DNA of 8,877 bases from positions 1-8,877 of the forward strand of contig JANYFS010000024.1 in assembly GCA_025359705.1 (NCBI GenBank), in the 5' to 3' direction. Within the stretch, counting starts at the first letter, position 1; each line of letters starts with the position of its first letter. This DNA is from Deinococcales bacterium. Its GTDB lineage: Bacteria; Deinococcota; Deinococci; Deinococcales; Deinococcaceae. The notes under the pieces are model-generated. The model was given only the letters and a program-made list of their open reading frames with translations, was not told the DNA's origin and did not search any database. Positions 1 through 5,640 of this stretch are shown here, in pieces. The position numbers were made by a program, and so were the translations under genes.

Positions 1-308
1 AAAAAGACATCGCCGCCTTGCAAATGCGGAACTGCCTGCAAAAAGGCGTGACCCGTGCCGAGTTGCTCGGCTTGGCGGGCAAACTTCACGCCTTGGTCTG
101 CTAAATAGGCTTCAGCTTGCTCGGCGTGATGCCCCGTAACCACCACAATATTGCTAGCCCCCAACTGCTTTGCCAGCAACACCGGGTAGCCCAGCATCGG
201 GCGGCCCAGCACGGTGTGCATCACTTTGGGGATGCTCGAGCGCATTCGGGTTCCCTTACCCGCTGCCAAAATGACTACCTCGAGGGGGTTATTTTTTTCA
301 ACGGACAT
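1..308 (-). CDS. glmU: Bifunctional UDP-GlcNAc pyrophosphorylase GlmU, N-terminal part (cut by window edge)
   Basis: The first 102 codons are visible; the rest lies beyond base 1. GlmU is a cytoplasmic enzyme whose N-terminal domain makes UDP-GlcNAc from GlcNAc-1-phosphate and UTP and whose C-terminal left-handed beta-helix acetylates glucosamine-1-phosphate, feeding peptidoglycan synthesis. The nucleotidyltransferase signature LAAGKGTRM is at residues 14-22, followed by the conserved PK at 27-28. QLGTGHA at 82-88 is the uridine-binding QxxGT segment. The ATG (308-306) follows the lgt stop codon with no intervening base (TAGATG), so the two are probably one transcript with coupled translation. 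A single-domain nucleotidyltransferase cannot be excluded because the C-terminal half is not in view, but the RMRS and PKVMHTVLGRPML pattern is typical of GlmU. Confidence 0.9.
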   Translation of the reverse strand, partial: MSVEKNNPLEVVILAAGKGTRMRSSIPKVMHTVLGRPMLGYPVLLAKQLGASNIVVVTGHHAEQAEAYLADQGVKFARQAEQLGTGHAFLQAVPHLQGGDVF

Positions 309-1241
309 CTAAGCCACCCCTGCGGGTAGGCTGGCTTTTTGCTCGAGACTGGCCTCGTTCAAATGGGGTTTCTCGGGCTGCTTAGAAATAAGATAAAGCA
401 TCACCATCGACACCAAAATCAAAGGAATACTGATCACTTGGGTGGTGGTAAGCAAACCAATGCCTGGTTTATCCAAACCCTCGGACAAATAAACATTGAA
501 CATGAGTGGGTTCAAACGGAAGGTTTCTTCCCAGCCCGCCCGCAAAATGCTGTACCACATAATTGCTTGCCAAAACGTCCAACCTGGGCGCTTGGAGCGC
601 AGCCAATAATAGGAAGCCACCACAATGATGATCCCAATAATCACTCCATACAACTGGGTAAAATGAACGGGCGCGGTCATCACCATTTGATCGCCTACTT
701 TTTTACAATACTGCACCAAGTTTTCGGCAGTGGCGGGGTTACACATGCTGTCGTGGTAGCCTCTCGCCCAGTCGGGCCAGACAAAACCGCCAGGCCAACC
801 CGTGACCCGCCCTGGGGTATCCGAGCCGTTCATGATGTTGCCCAGTCGCCCACCAATGATGCCCAAACCCAACATGGGCGCAAACAGATCACCGTAACGG
901 TAGAAGTCCATTTTGTGCCTGAAGGTATAGTACAAACCTACCATCATACCCGCAATTAGTGCGCCGTGAACCGCTAAGCCGCCGTTGCGAACATTGATAT
1001 AGTCGATAAAAGTGGAGGTTTTGCTGAAGGCTTCGGGGTTGCTGAGAACAAAGACCACTCGAGCGCCCACAATGCCCCAGATCATGGCCCAGAAGCCTAA
1101 GTCCGCCATTATTTTGGGATTAAGGCCACGTTGGGCCGCTAGTTTTTGCGCGATAATCAGGCCCGAGACCAGACCCGCCACCATCATTACACCGTACCAA
1201 GCGATGCTGAAGGTACCAATTTTAAGAAACTCAGGATGCAT
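309..1241 (-). CDS. lgt: Prolipoprotein diacylglyceryl transferase Lgt
   Basis: Lgt moves diacylglycerol from phosphatidylglycerol to the lipobox cysteine of prolipoproteins in the cytoplasmic membrane, the first step of lipoprotein maturation. The 310-residue product is highly hydrophobic with about seven membrane segments. Family motifs are present: an HGAL motif with the conserved His at residue 92, the signature GRLGNIMNGSD at 131-141 (Arg132, Asn135, Asn138), HFTQLYG at 193-199 (equivalent to HPSQLYE), and RAGWEETFR at 234-242. A periplasmic insertion with Cys167 and Cys179 separates the signature from the HFTQLYG motif. The ATG at 1241 is preceded at seven bases by a -10-like TAAACT, with only a weak AAAGG as possible ribosome site, suggesting a leaderless message. 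It is followed directly by glmU. A lipoprotein gene at 7436-7912 is a plausible substrate. Confidence 0.96.
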   Translation of the reverse strand: MHPEFLKIGTFSIAWYGVMMVAGLVSGLIIAQKLAAQRGLNPKIMADLGFWAMIWGIVGARVVFVLSNPEAFSKTSTFIDYINVRNGGLAVHGALIAGMMVGLYYTFRHKMDFYRYGDLFAPMLGLGIIGGRLGNIMNGSDTPGRVTGWPGGFVWPDWARGYHDSMCNPATAENLVQYCKKVGDQMVMTAPVHFTQLYGVIIGIIIVVASYYWLRSKRPGWTFWQAIMWYSILRAGWEETFRLNPLMFNVYLSEGLDKPGIGLLTTTQVISIPLILVSMVMLYLISKQPEKPHLNEASLEQKASLPAGVA

Positions 1242-1248
1242 AGCCTTT

Positions 1249-1254
1249 AGTTTA
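1249..1254 (-). promoter_or_regulatory. Putative -10 box of a leaderless lgt promoter
   Basis: On the minus strand TAAACT (TANNNT type) ends seven bases before the lgt ATG, placing the expected transcription start at or next to the start codon. No convincing -35 hexamer is seen at 16-18 bases upstream. The same arrangement recurs at several other genes in this window. Confidence 0.45.
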
Positions 1255-1333
1255 ACCGCCTCGAGCCTGATAGATGATGAATCATGTATGCAGGGGGATG
1301 CAGGTGAAGAATACCTTTATGAAACCACCTGAT

Positions 1334-1357
1334 CAGTGCTAATTTCAGTGCTAATTT
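1334..1357. repeat. Perfect 12-bp tandem duplication (CAGTGCTAATTT x2)
   Basis: Two identical adjacent copies lie in the 121-bp gap between the solute-binding protein stop codon and lgt, starting a few bases beyond that stop. No hairpin is formed by it. The rest of the gap also holds a short CTGCAT...CTGCAT direct repeat (minus strand) and one CTCGAG. No clear rho-independent terminator for the upstream gene is seen. Confidence 0.8.
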
Positions 1358-1362
1358 TTGGT

Positions 1363-2544
1363 CTATTTTTGCGATGTGGGCAAACTGCTCACCACTCGAG
1401 CGATCCCGTCCGAGCCTACTTGATAGATAAAGGCATTGGACTCTTTGCGCTCACCTTGGGCGGTAAAAGCCAAACCTCCCCCAAAAACTTCTTCGCTCTC
1501 CGCCGAAAAACGCACCTTGCGTAAAGCAATCTTAAGCTGCTCTCGAGTGGGTAGTTTACCTTGGTTATTTTGCAAAGCGGTGAGGGTGGCGTTGCCTAAC
1601 ACCATAGCGGCATCATGAATCATAATCCCGTAGGTACTGAGCGGCTTTGAGAAGGCTTTTTGATAGTCTCGAGTGAATTCTTTGGCAAGTGGATAGAAGG
1701 GCATTGGCGCAGTAAACGATAAAAAATAAGTTCCCAGTCCCGAACGATCAAATTCATCACTAGAATTCAAATGATCCAAGCTATTGCTGCCCAAATAGAT
1801 CACACCTACCTTGGATTGACGGAGCTGTTTTAGCAATTTATCACCCAAAGAACGCTCACCCGAATAAAAAACCAAGTCGGGCTTTTCTTGGGTGATCACT
1901 TTGACAATATTATTCAGCACACTTTCACTAAGAACACGACCTCGGCCCTTGATTTCGATCTTGGTTTTTGCACCAAATACCTCGAGTTTATCAAGTAGGC
2001 TCGAGGAATCGGGTTTCAGATCGGAAACCATGTACATGCTCTTGATTTTTAGTTGTTCAACCATCATGCGAATGGAAACTTGGGCCAAAACATCTTGTTG
2101 AGCCACTACTCGGTTGATGTTGTCTAAGGTATTGGGGGTAATCGAAGTACCACTTGCCAATGTGACCAAGCCCAGTTTTTGGGGATAGAAGATAGAGGCC
2201 GCAGTGAGGCTATTATCGTCGTTGAAAGCGCCCAATACTGCCAAGATATTCTTATCTTGCACAATTTTTTGAGCCTGCTGTACCGTAGCCAGCGGGGTAT
2301 TTTGATCATCAAATATTTTAAAGTTGATCGAGTAACCTAACTTGGCAAAGTCAGCTTGCTGCGACTTAAAGACCAATTGCGCCACATTGCGGGTTTCTTC
2401 GCCCAAGTTTTTGTAATTGCCCGTCATCGGGGCCAAAATTGCTAAATCTAGGGGTTTGAGATCCGCCGCTCGAGTGGAGCTAATACCCATCGCAAGACCG
2501 AGTGCCAAGACCGATAAGGAACGCGTGCAAGGTATCCAAGTCAT
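1363..2544 (-). CDS. ABC transporter substrate-binding protein, branched-chain amino acid (LivK/Peripla_BP_6) type
   Basis: This is a 393-residue exported binding protein. The N-terminus has an Arg at position 8, a hydrophobic stretch (SVLALGLAMGI) and a probable signal peptidase I cleavage after STRA (residue 26); there is no lipobox cysteine. The mature part begins LDLAILAPMTG, the usual first strand and ligand-binding loop of the family, then carries FDDQNTP, AVLGAFNDD (about 104-112), the SGTS hinge segment and YGIMIHDAAMVL near 315, matching periplasmic-binding-protein type 1 folds. Such proteins deliver amino acids or related ligands to ABC permeases. No permease or ATPase gene is adjacent, so it is an orphan component or a sensor-type protein, and its ligand cannot be named. 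The ATG is the only sensible start: an in-frame TGA lies two codons upstream. No Shine-Dalgarno is obvious. Confidence 0.85.
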   Translation of the reverse strand: MTWIPCTRSLSVLALGLAMGISSTRAADLKPLDLAILAPMTGNYKNLGEETRNVAQLVFKSQQADFAKLGYSINFKIFDDQNTPLATVQQAQKIVQDKNILAVLGAFNDDNSLTAASIFYPQKLGLVTLASGTSITPNTLDNINRVVAQQDVLAQVSIRMMVEQLKIKSMYMVSDLKPDSSSLLDKLEVFGAKTKIEIKGRGRVLSESVLNNIVKVITQEKPDLVFYSGERSLGDKLLKQLRQSKVGVIYLGSNSLDHLNSSDEFDRSGLGTYFLSFTAPMPFYPLAKEFTRDYQKAFSKPLSTYGIMIHDAAMVLGNATLTALQNNQGKLPTREQLKIALRKVRFSAESEEVFGGGLAFTAQGERKESNAFIYQVGSDGIARVVSSLPTSQK

Positions 2545-2579
2545 GGGTCATGCTGCACGTATTGAACCATATTTACCGT

Positions 2580-2605
2580 AATCTAGACTTCATTGATTGT
2601 GTCAA
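2580..2605 (-). promoter_or_regulatory. Putative promoter of the solute-binding protein gene
   Basis: On the minus strand a perfect TTGACA is at 2600-2605 and TAGATT, a 4/6 match to TATAAT, is at 2580-2585. The 14-base spacer is short, so the -10 assignment is tentative. The start codon would lie about 35 bases downstream of the -10. Confidence 0.35.
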
Positions 2606-2635
2606 AAATGTATTGCCATACACAGAAAAACAAAA

Positions 2636-2650
2636 TCTCGAGCCTCGAGA
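2636..2650 (-). terminator. Possible weak terminator made of two adjoining CTCGAG sites
   Basis: The 319-bp gap between kinase and solute-binding protein genes (2545-2863) contains TCTCGAG-C-CTCGAGA, an inverted repeat able to form a five-pair stem with a five-base loop. On the minus strand it is followed by TTTTGTTTTT. It could end kinase transcription about 215 bases past the stop codon. The gap holds two more CTCGAG sites (2703, 2767), the second inside the perfect 10-mer GGCTCGAGCC. No other gene is supported there. Confidence 0.3.
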
Positions 2651-2863
2651 AAAAAAGCACAAAGAATCATCATTGCTCAAATAGATACCTAACGTTTCAA
2701 GCCTCGAGGGAGGCCATATGCTTTCCAGCAGGCTTTGGAGGGTTTATAAAATGTGTTGCCCTATGGCTCGAGCCAAACTTGAAAAAGCAGACAGGTGTGT
2801 TTTCGTAATGTATTTTTAAACAATCAAAATCAAGAGATCCTACAGGATGTGGCGAGCGAATTT

Positions 2864-3700
2864 TTAGCTCACCTCAGCCCGACTGCGATTCAATTCCTGC
2901 TCGAGCAGCCCCCGCAACACCAAAGCATTGCCAATCCGTTCGGCGGGGTTTTTACGCAGCAAGGTCAAACACAGCGCGTCCAGCGGATCGACCTGATCGC
3001 CGCGAACTTGGTGCGGTGGCACGGGCTGGCTCGAGACATGTTGGCGCATGACCTCTTCGGGGCTGCCATAAAAAGGCAGTTGCCCAGTTAAGCCCCAATA
3101 CATCAGCACCCCCACACTGTACAAATCGGTACTGGGGGTGCTGGAGTTGCCCATCGCCTGTTCGGGCGGCATATAACCCACGGTTCCCAGTGTGACCCGC
3201 TCTTTAAATACCTCACCAATTGGCCCCGACAAATCAAAATCGATCAATTTGATTTTTCCGCTCGAGGTGATCATCACATTTTCGGGTTTGATGTCGCGGT
3301 GAACTACCCCATGTTCGTGCAGATAGTTCAGAGCCTCGAGCAGTTGAATCAGGGTCTCCAAAAAGCGCAAACGGCTGGGGGTGTTGCGCTCGAGCGGGGT
3401 GTGATTGCCCTCGAGCGTAAAGGCTTTGCTCAGCACTTCACCCGCCACAAAATCCAACAACACACCAGGCTGCCCCGCCAAATCGATGCGCTCTTTAACT
3501 GGGTTGATCAGTGGGTGATCCCAATCTTTGGCAAGTTGATATTCGCGGTCTACGCGGTTTGCCATCGAGGGGGGCAGCAGTTTTAGCACATACGGTTTGC
3601 CATCCAGGTCGAAAGCCAGGTACACAATACTATACGCCCCCTTTGCGAAGGGGCGCACAATACGATAACGTCCAGCCAAGACGGTTCCCGGGATGGCCAT
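2864..3700 (-). CDS. Soluble Hanks-type Ser/Thr protein kinase
   Basis: The product of about 278 residues is essentially a lone kinase domain: no transmembrane helix, PASTA or other sensor module follows it. Seen in order: a degenerate glycine loop FAKGAYSIV (18-26, with Ala in place of the first Gly), the ATP-anchoring lysine in VLKLL (Lys40), a candidate helix-C Glu53, catalytic loop HRDIKPEN (134-141), DFD in place of the DFG metal motif (154-156), GTVGYMPPEQ as activation/P+1 loop, and a DLYSVGVL segment. All catalytic residues needed for activity appear present. I chose the ATG at 3700 (MAIPGT), because the open frame upstream to 3874 is low-complexity sequence unlike any kinase and because TATAGT preceded by TG lies ten bases before it. 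It is divergent from lepB. Substrates are unknown, and no phosphatase gene is in view. Confidence 0.88.
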   Translation of the reverse strand: MAIPGTVLAGRYRIVRPFAKGAYSIVYLAFDLDGKPYVLKLLPPSMANRVDREYQLAKDWDHPLINPVKERIDLAGQPGVLLDFVAGEVLSKAFTLEGNHTPLERNTPSRLRFLETLIQLLEALNYLHEHGVVHRDIKPENVMITSSGKIKLIDFDLSGPIGEVFKERVTLGTVGYMPPEQAMGNSSTPSTDLYSVGVLMYWGLTGQLPFYGSPEEVMRQHVSSQPVPPHQVRGDQVDPLDALCLTLLRKNPAERIGNALVLRGLLEQELNRSRAEVS

Positions 3701-3710
3701 AATAATTTGG

Positions 3711-3719
3711 ACTATAGCA
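3711..3719 (-). promoter_or_regulatory. Extended -10 promoter of the kinase gene
   Basis: TGCTATAGT on the minus strand matches an extended -10 (TGN-TATAAT) at 8 of 8 fixed positions except A-to-G in the hexamer. It ends ten bases before the chosen ATG, giving a leader of only a few bases. No good -35 is seen, which is compatible with an extended -10. Confidence 0.55.
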
Positions 3720-3913
3720 TGATAGCGCTTAAAAATACGCGAAAATTCCACACCACCGAAGTAACCAAACAAAATTACCCTTTGATCTACCACCCGCCAC
3801 CACCCCCCTCGAGCGGACAGAATACCGATGGGATACTGAAGGGGTACAGGCAAACCAAAACACATCCGACCCAAAATCAGGTATCTTGTTTCGAGCGATC
3901 TGCATACACAGAC

Positions 3914-3919
3914 TATATT
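3914..3919 (+). promoter_or_regulatory. Putative -10 box for lepB
   Basis: TATATT is the best -10 match between the kinase and lepB. It would give a leader of roughly 50 bases containing the inverted repeat at 3949-3963 and the ribosome site. A -35 partner at standard spacing is poor (TTGTTT is 22 bases upstream). The remainder of the 277-bp divergent gap (3701-3977) is C-rich near 3790-3810 and holds two CTCGAG sites. Confidence 0.35.
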
Positions 3920-3948
3920 TAGATGGTAGCGCTAGAGTATGCCAAGTC

Positions 3949-3963
3949 GTATACCCGGTATAC
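3949..3963. promoter_or_regulatory. Inverted repeat in the lepB leader, possible operator
   Basis: GTATACC-C-GGTATAC is a perfect 7-bp inverted repeat with a one-base centre, 14 bases before the lepB ATG and just before the ribosome-binding site. The one-base loop makes a stable RNA hairpin unlikely, so a dimeric DNA-binding protein site is the more natural reading. No cognate regulator is identified. Confidence 0.4.
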
Positions 3964-3977
3964 CTCGAGAGGATTAA

Positions 3978-4769
3978 ATGACCAACGAACCCAGCAAAAC
4001 CGAGCCAGCCGCCCCGATAGGATTTTGGGCTAAGCTCTGGCATGAAATTATTCGACCCTACGGCGAAGCCATTCTGTTTGCCATCTTAATCACGACCTTT
4101 GTGTTTACTTCGGTAGGCGTAGAAGGAACCAGCATGATGCCCAACCTCCGTACAGGGGAAAGGGTGATTATTCCCAAATATGAGCAGTGGTTGCATCGTT
4201 TTGGCATAGGCAGTTATAGCCGAGGTGATATTCTTGTTTTTAAACCACCCCAACACCCTAATGATCCAAATGGTGAGGCTGAAAAAACTAGTTTTTTTGG
4301 ATTGTGGAGCTATTATCCTTTTTTGATCAAACGTCTGATTGGTTTGCCAGGAGAAAAGGTAAAAATTAAAAATGGAGAGGTTTTTATTAATGGCAATAAA
4401 ATCGATCAAAGCTTTACTACGGACTATTGGAAAAAGCAAGGATGTTGGGATCAAGATAGTGCATATGCCAATACAATCAGCAGAGACCAACCTGATTTAG
4501 AAGAACTGACCATACCAGCGAACAATTACTTTTTAATGGGTGACAATCGTACCATTGAGGGTAGTAAAGATTCTAGGTATTTTGGCCCCATACCTATAGA
4601 TCAAATTGCAGGTCGAGCAACATTTGTTCTATGGCCTTTCATTAGGAAAACTGAAGATAATTACGATTGCAAATCCCCAAGTCCAACAGAAGGATTTACC
4701 CTGAGTGGAGACACTATTGGTAATTGGCGCGTTCTTAGGCCGCCAGATGGGTTGGTAAACGTCAAATAA
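3978..4769 (+). CDS. lepB: Signal peptidase I
   Basis: This membrane serine protease removes signal peptides from exported preproteins on the outer face of the cytoplasmic membrane. The 263-residue protein has one N-terminal membrane segment (about 30-48) and the S26 boxes in order: SMMPNL with nucleophile Ser52, RGDILVF at 82-88, IKRLIGLPGE with general-base Lys118, and MGDNR with SKDSRYFGP at 187-204. The inserts around 67-80 (YEQWLHRFG) and 92-112 resemble Deinococcus/Thermus enzymes. The ATG is well placed: AGAGG lies five bases upstream, one of the few strong ribosome sites in the window. The gene contains no CTCGAG at all and is visibly AT-richer than its neighbours, especially 4260-4700, using codons such as TTA, AAA, GAA and ATA, which may mean separate history or relaxed constraint. 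It ends at a strong terminator. Confidence 0.96.
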   Translation: MTNEPSKTEPAAPIGFWAKLWHEIIRPYGEAILFAILITTFVFTSVGVEGTSMMPNLRTGERVIIPKYEQWLHRFGIGSYSRGDILVFKPPQHPNDPNGEAEKTSFFGLWSYYPFLIKRLIGLPGEKVKIKNGEVFINGNKIDQSFTTDYWKKQGCWDQDSAYANTISRDQPDLEELTIPANNYFLMGDNRTIEGSKDSRYFGPIPIDQIAGRATFVLWPFIRKTEDNYDCKSPSPTEGFTLSGDTIGNWRVLRPPDGLVNVK

Positions 4770-4790
4770 ACCTAAGCCCAATCCAAATAA

Positions 4791-4840
4791 AACAAAAGCT
4801 CGAGCGACCCATCACATTCGCTCGAGCTTGTTTAATTTTT
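4791..4840. terminator. Bidirectional rho-independent terminator between lepB and the DUF503 gene
   Basis: Perfect 12-bp arms AAGCTCGAGCGA (4796-4807) and TCGCTCGAGCTT (4818-4829) enclose a ten-base loop. The plus strand continues GTTTAATTTTT; the minus strand continues TTGTTTTATTT. The hairpin therefore serves both converging genes. Both arms are built around a CTCGAG copy. Confidence 0.9.
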
Positions 4841-4847
4841 CAAAAAA

Positions 4848-5165
4848 TTATCTCTCATCCAGCTCGAGCAAATCTGAAAGTAAAATCACCTCGAGCTGTT
4901 CAAAACGCACCACAGCATCGGTCTCCCTTGCGATAAAATCCGAGACTTTGCCCAAGATCTCGTGTACCCACGCCGCCTCGAGGTGAATGGTGGTGATGCC
5001 GATTTGCTCCCAATCGTGGCTGTCTTGCCCCGCTAGCCGCGCCACCGAAACGGGAAAGCGTGCTTTTAGGCGCTCGGTAATCGGTTTGACCACCGAGCGT
5101 TTTTCTTTGAGGCTTGAGACCCAGGGCATCTCGAGGGTGCAGCTATAAATTCCGATGTAAGACAT
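4848..5165 (-). CDS. DUF503 family protein (YlxP-like)
   Basis: The 105-residue product has the family's hallmark near the N-terminus: a short beta strand (IGIYSCTLEMP), then SLKEKRSVVKPI at 18-29 and FPVSVARL at 37-44, followed by a conserved D(S)HDWEQIGI segment and a closing amphipathic part. YlxP/DUF503 proteins are small alpha/beta proteins often found beside nusA-infB-rbfA genes, hinting at a role in translation or ribosome maturation, but no biochemical function is established. Here the gene stands 40 bp downstream of the HMA-like gene on the same strand and could share its transcript. TAAAAT 14 bases before the ATG may be an additional promoter. No Shine-Dalgarno is visible. All four Leu-Glu dipeptides in it are written CTCGAG. 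Confidence 0.85.
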   Translation of the reverse strand: MSYIGIYSCTLEMPWVSSLKEKRSVVKPITERLKARFPVSVARLAGQDSHDWEQIGITTIHLEAAWVHEILGKVSDFIARETDAVVRFEQLEVILLSDLLELDER

Positions 5166-5205
5166 GTTGGATAGGGGATATTTTAGAAGCTCGAGCGCGG
5201 AAAAA

Positions 5206-5430
5206 TCAGGTCATGCTGGCAAGAAAACCTTGCTTGCGAACTGCCCGAATCAAATCCATAACCGTTAAATACGAACCATCATAGGCAATAGAAAGCGTGC
5301 CACGGTCACTCAATTTTACCGACTGCACCCCACGCATCGCCTCGAGACTGTCCATCACCCGCTTGGTAGAATCCGCATCGACGAGACCCTGCACTTGCAT
5401 CAGCACTTTTTGATTCTGGTTTTCGGTCAT
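5206..5430 (-). CDS. HMA-like small protein lacking the metal-binding cysteines
   Basis: This 74-residue protein has the length and hydrophobic pattern of a heavy-metal-associated (CopZ/Atx1, ferredoxin-like) domain: strand VLMQVQGL, helix TKRVMDSLEAM, the typical GVQSVKLS strand, TLSIAYD strand, helix MDLIRAVRKQ and final GF. The loop that normally reads GMxCxxC is GLVDADST, and the protein contains no cysteine at all, so classical Cu or Zn binding is not possible. It may bind something else, act as a protein-interaction module, or be a degenerate relative. The start is the ATG at 5430, with TAGAAT six bases upstream and no ribosome site, consistent with a leaderless message. DUF503 lies 40 bp downstream. 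Confidence 0.7.
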   Translation of the reverse strand: MTENQNQKVLMQVQGLVDADSTKRVMDSLEAMRGVQSVKLSDRGTLSIAYDGSYLTVMDLIRAVRKQGFLASMT

Positions 5431-5436
5431 GTGCTT

Positions 5437-5442
5437 ATTCTA
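5437..5442 (-). promoter_or_regulatory. Putative -10 box of a leaderless promoter for the HMA-like gene
   Basis: TAGAAT on the minus strand ends exactly six bases before the ATG, so transcription would begin at the start codon. The same six-base spacing is seen at the GNAT-like gene (6136-6141). No -35 hexamer is recognisable. Confidence 0.55.
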
Positions 5443-5465
5443 ACGGAATCGCTGCGCTCGAGGGG

Positions 5466-5501
5466 GTGAGCCGCTGTACTCACTCGAGCTGGTGAGTTTT
5501 T
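5466..5501 (+). repeat. Competing inverted repeats GTGAG / CTCAC / GTGAGT with T-run
   Basis: GTGAG (5466-5470), ACTCAC (5478-5483) and GTGAGT (5492-5497) can pair in two mutually exclusive ways. The second pairing is followed by TTTTT on the plus strand, giving it a small terminator-like look. It sits in the 210-bp gap 5431-5640 with no plus-strand gene upstream, so its role is unclear. It may be chance. Confidence 0.3.
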
Positions 5502-5504
5502 GTT

Positions 5505-5537
5505 GCGGGCGAGAGAGCGGGAGGGCGAGAGGGCGAG
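5505..5537. repeat. Purine-rich GGGCGAGA low-complexity tract
   Basis: An imperfect reiteration of GGGCGAGA/GAGAGCGGGAG gives an almost pure-purine plus strand for about 33 bases. It lies directly before the hairpin at 5540-5586. No coding sense is supported in either orientation. Confidence 0.6.
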
Positions 5538-5586
5538 AAAAAAGATTGTGTGACTCGAGGTTAAGTCTCAAGCCACACAATCTTTT
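5538..5586 (-). terminator. Rho-independent terminator downstream of the GNAT-like gene
   Basis: Arms AAAAGATTGTGTG (5540-5552) and CACACAATCTTTT (5574-5586) pair perfectly over 13 bp, and an inner CTCGAG/CTCAAG pairing (5 of 6) extends the stem. On the minus strand the hairpin ends with a run of six T. It lies about 55 bases past the GNAT-like stop codon, on the other side of the 7-bp tandem repeat. Confidence 0.7.
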
Positions 5587-5631
5587 ACGAAAAACGAAAA
5601 ACGAAAAACGAAAAACGAACGACGAAAAACG
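5587..5631. repeat. ACGAAAA heptamer tandem repeat, about 6.4 copies
   Basis: Four perfect copies of ACGAAAA (5587-5614) are followed by a variant ACGAACG, another perfect copy and a partial one. The minus strand reads TTTTCGT repeats between the GNAT-like stop codon and its terminator hairpin. A 7-bp unit shifts the frame at each copy, so coding is unlikely. Copy number is likely variable between strains. Confidence 0.85.
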
Positions 5632-5640
5632 CATTTCACC

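Noticed and set aside
339..959. 206-codon open frame antisense to lgt
   Set aside because: It lies wholly opposite a well-supported lgt gene, has low-complexity His/Gln-rich composition and no start signals.
2837..2848. ATCCT-AC-AGGAT inverted repeat after the kinase stop as a terminator
   Set aside because: The two-base loop and absence of a T-run on the minus strand make a working terminator unlikely.
3701..3874. N-terminal extension of the kinase to an ATG at 3874
   Set aside because: The extra 58 residues match nothing in kinases, and a strong extended -10 box lies inside this stretch just before the ATG at 3700.
3729..4043. 104-codon minus-strand frame across the kinase-lepB gap
   Set aside because: It overlaps both the kinase promoter region and the lepB start and has no recognisable protein pattern.
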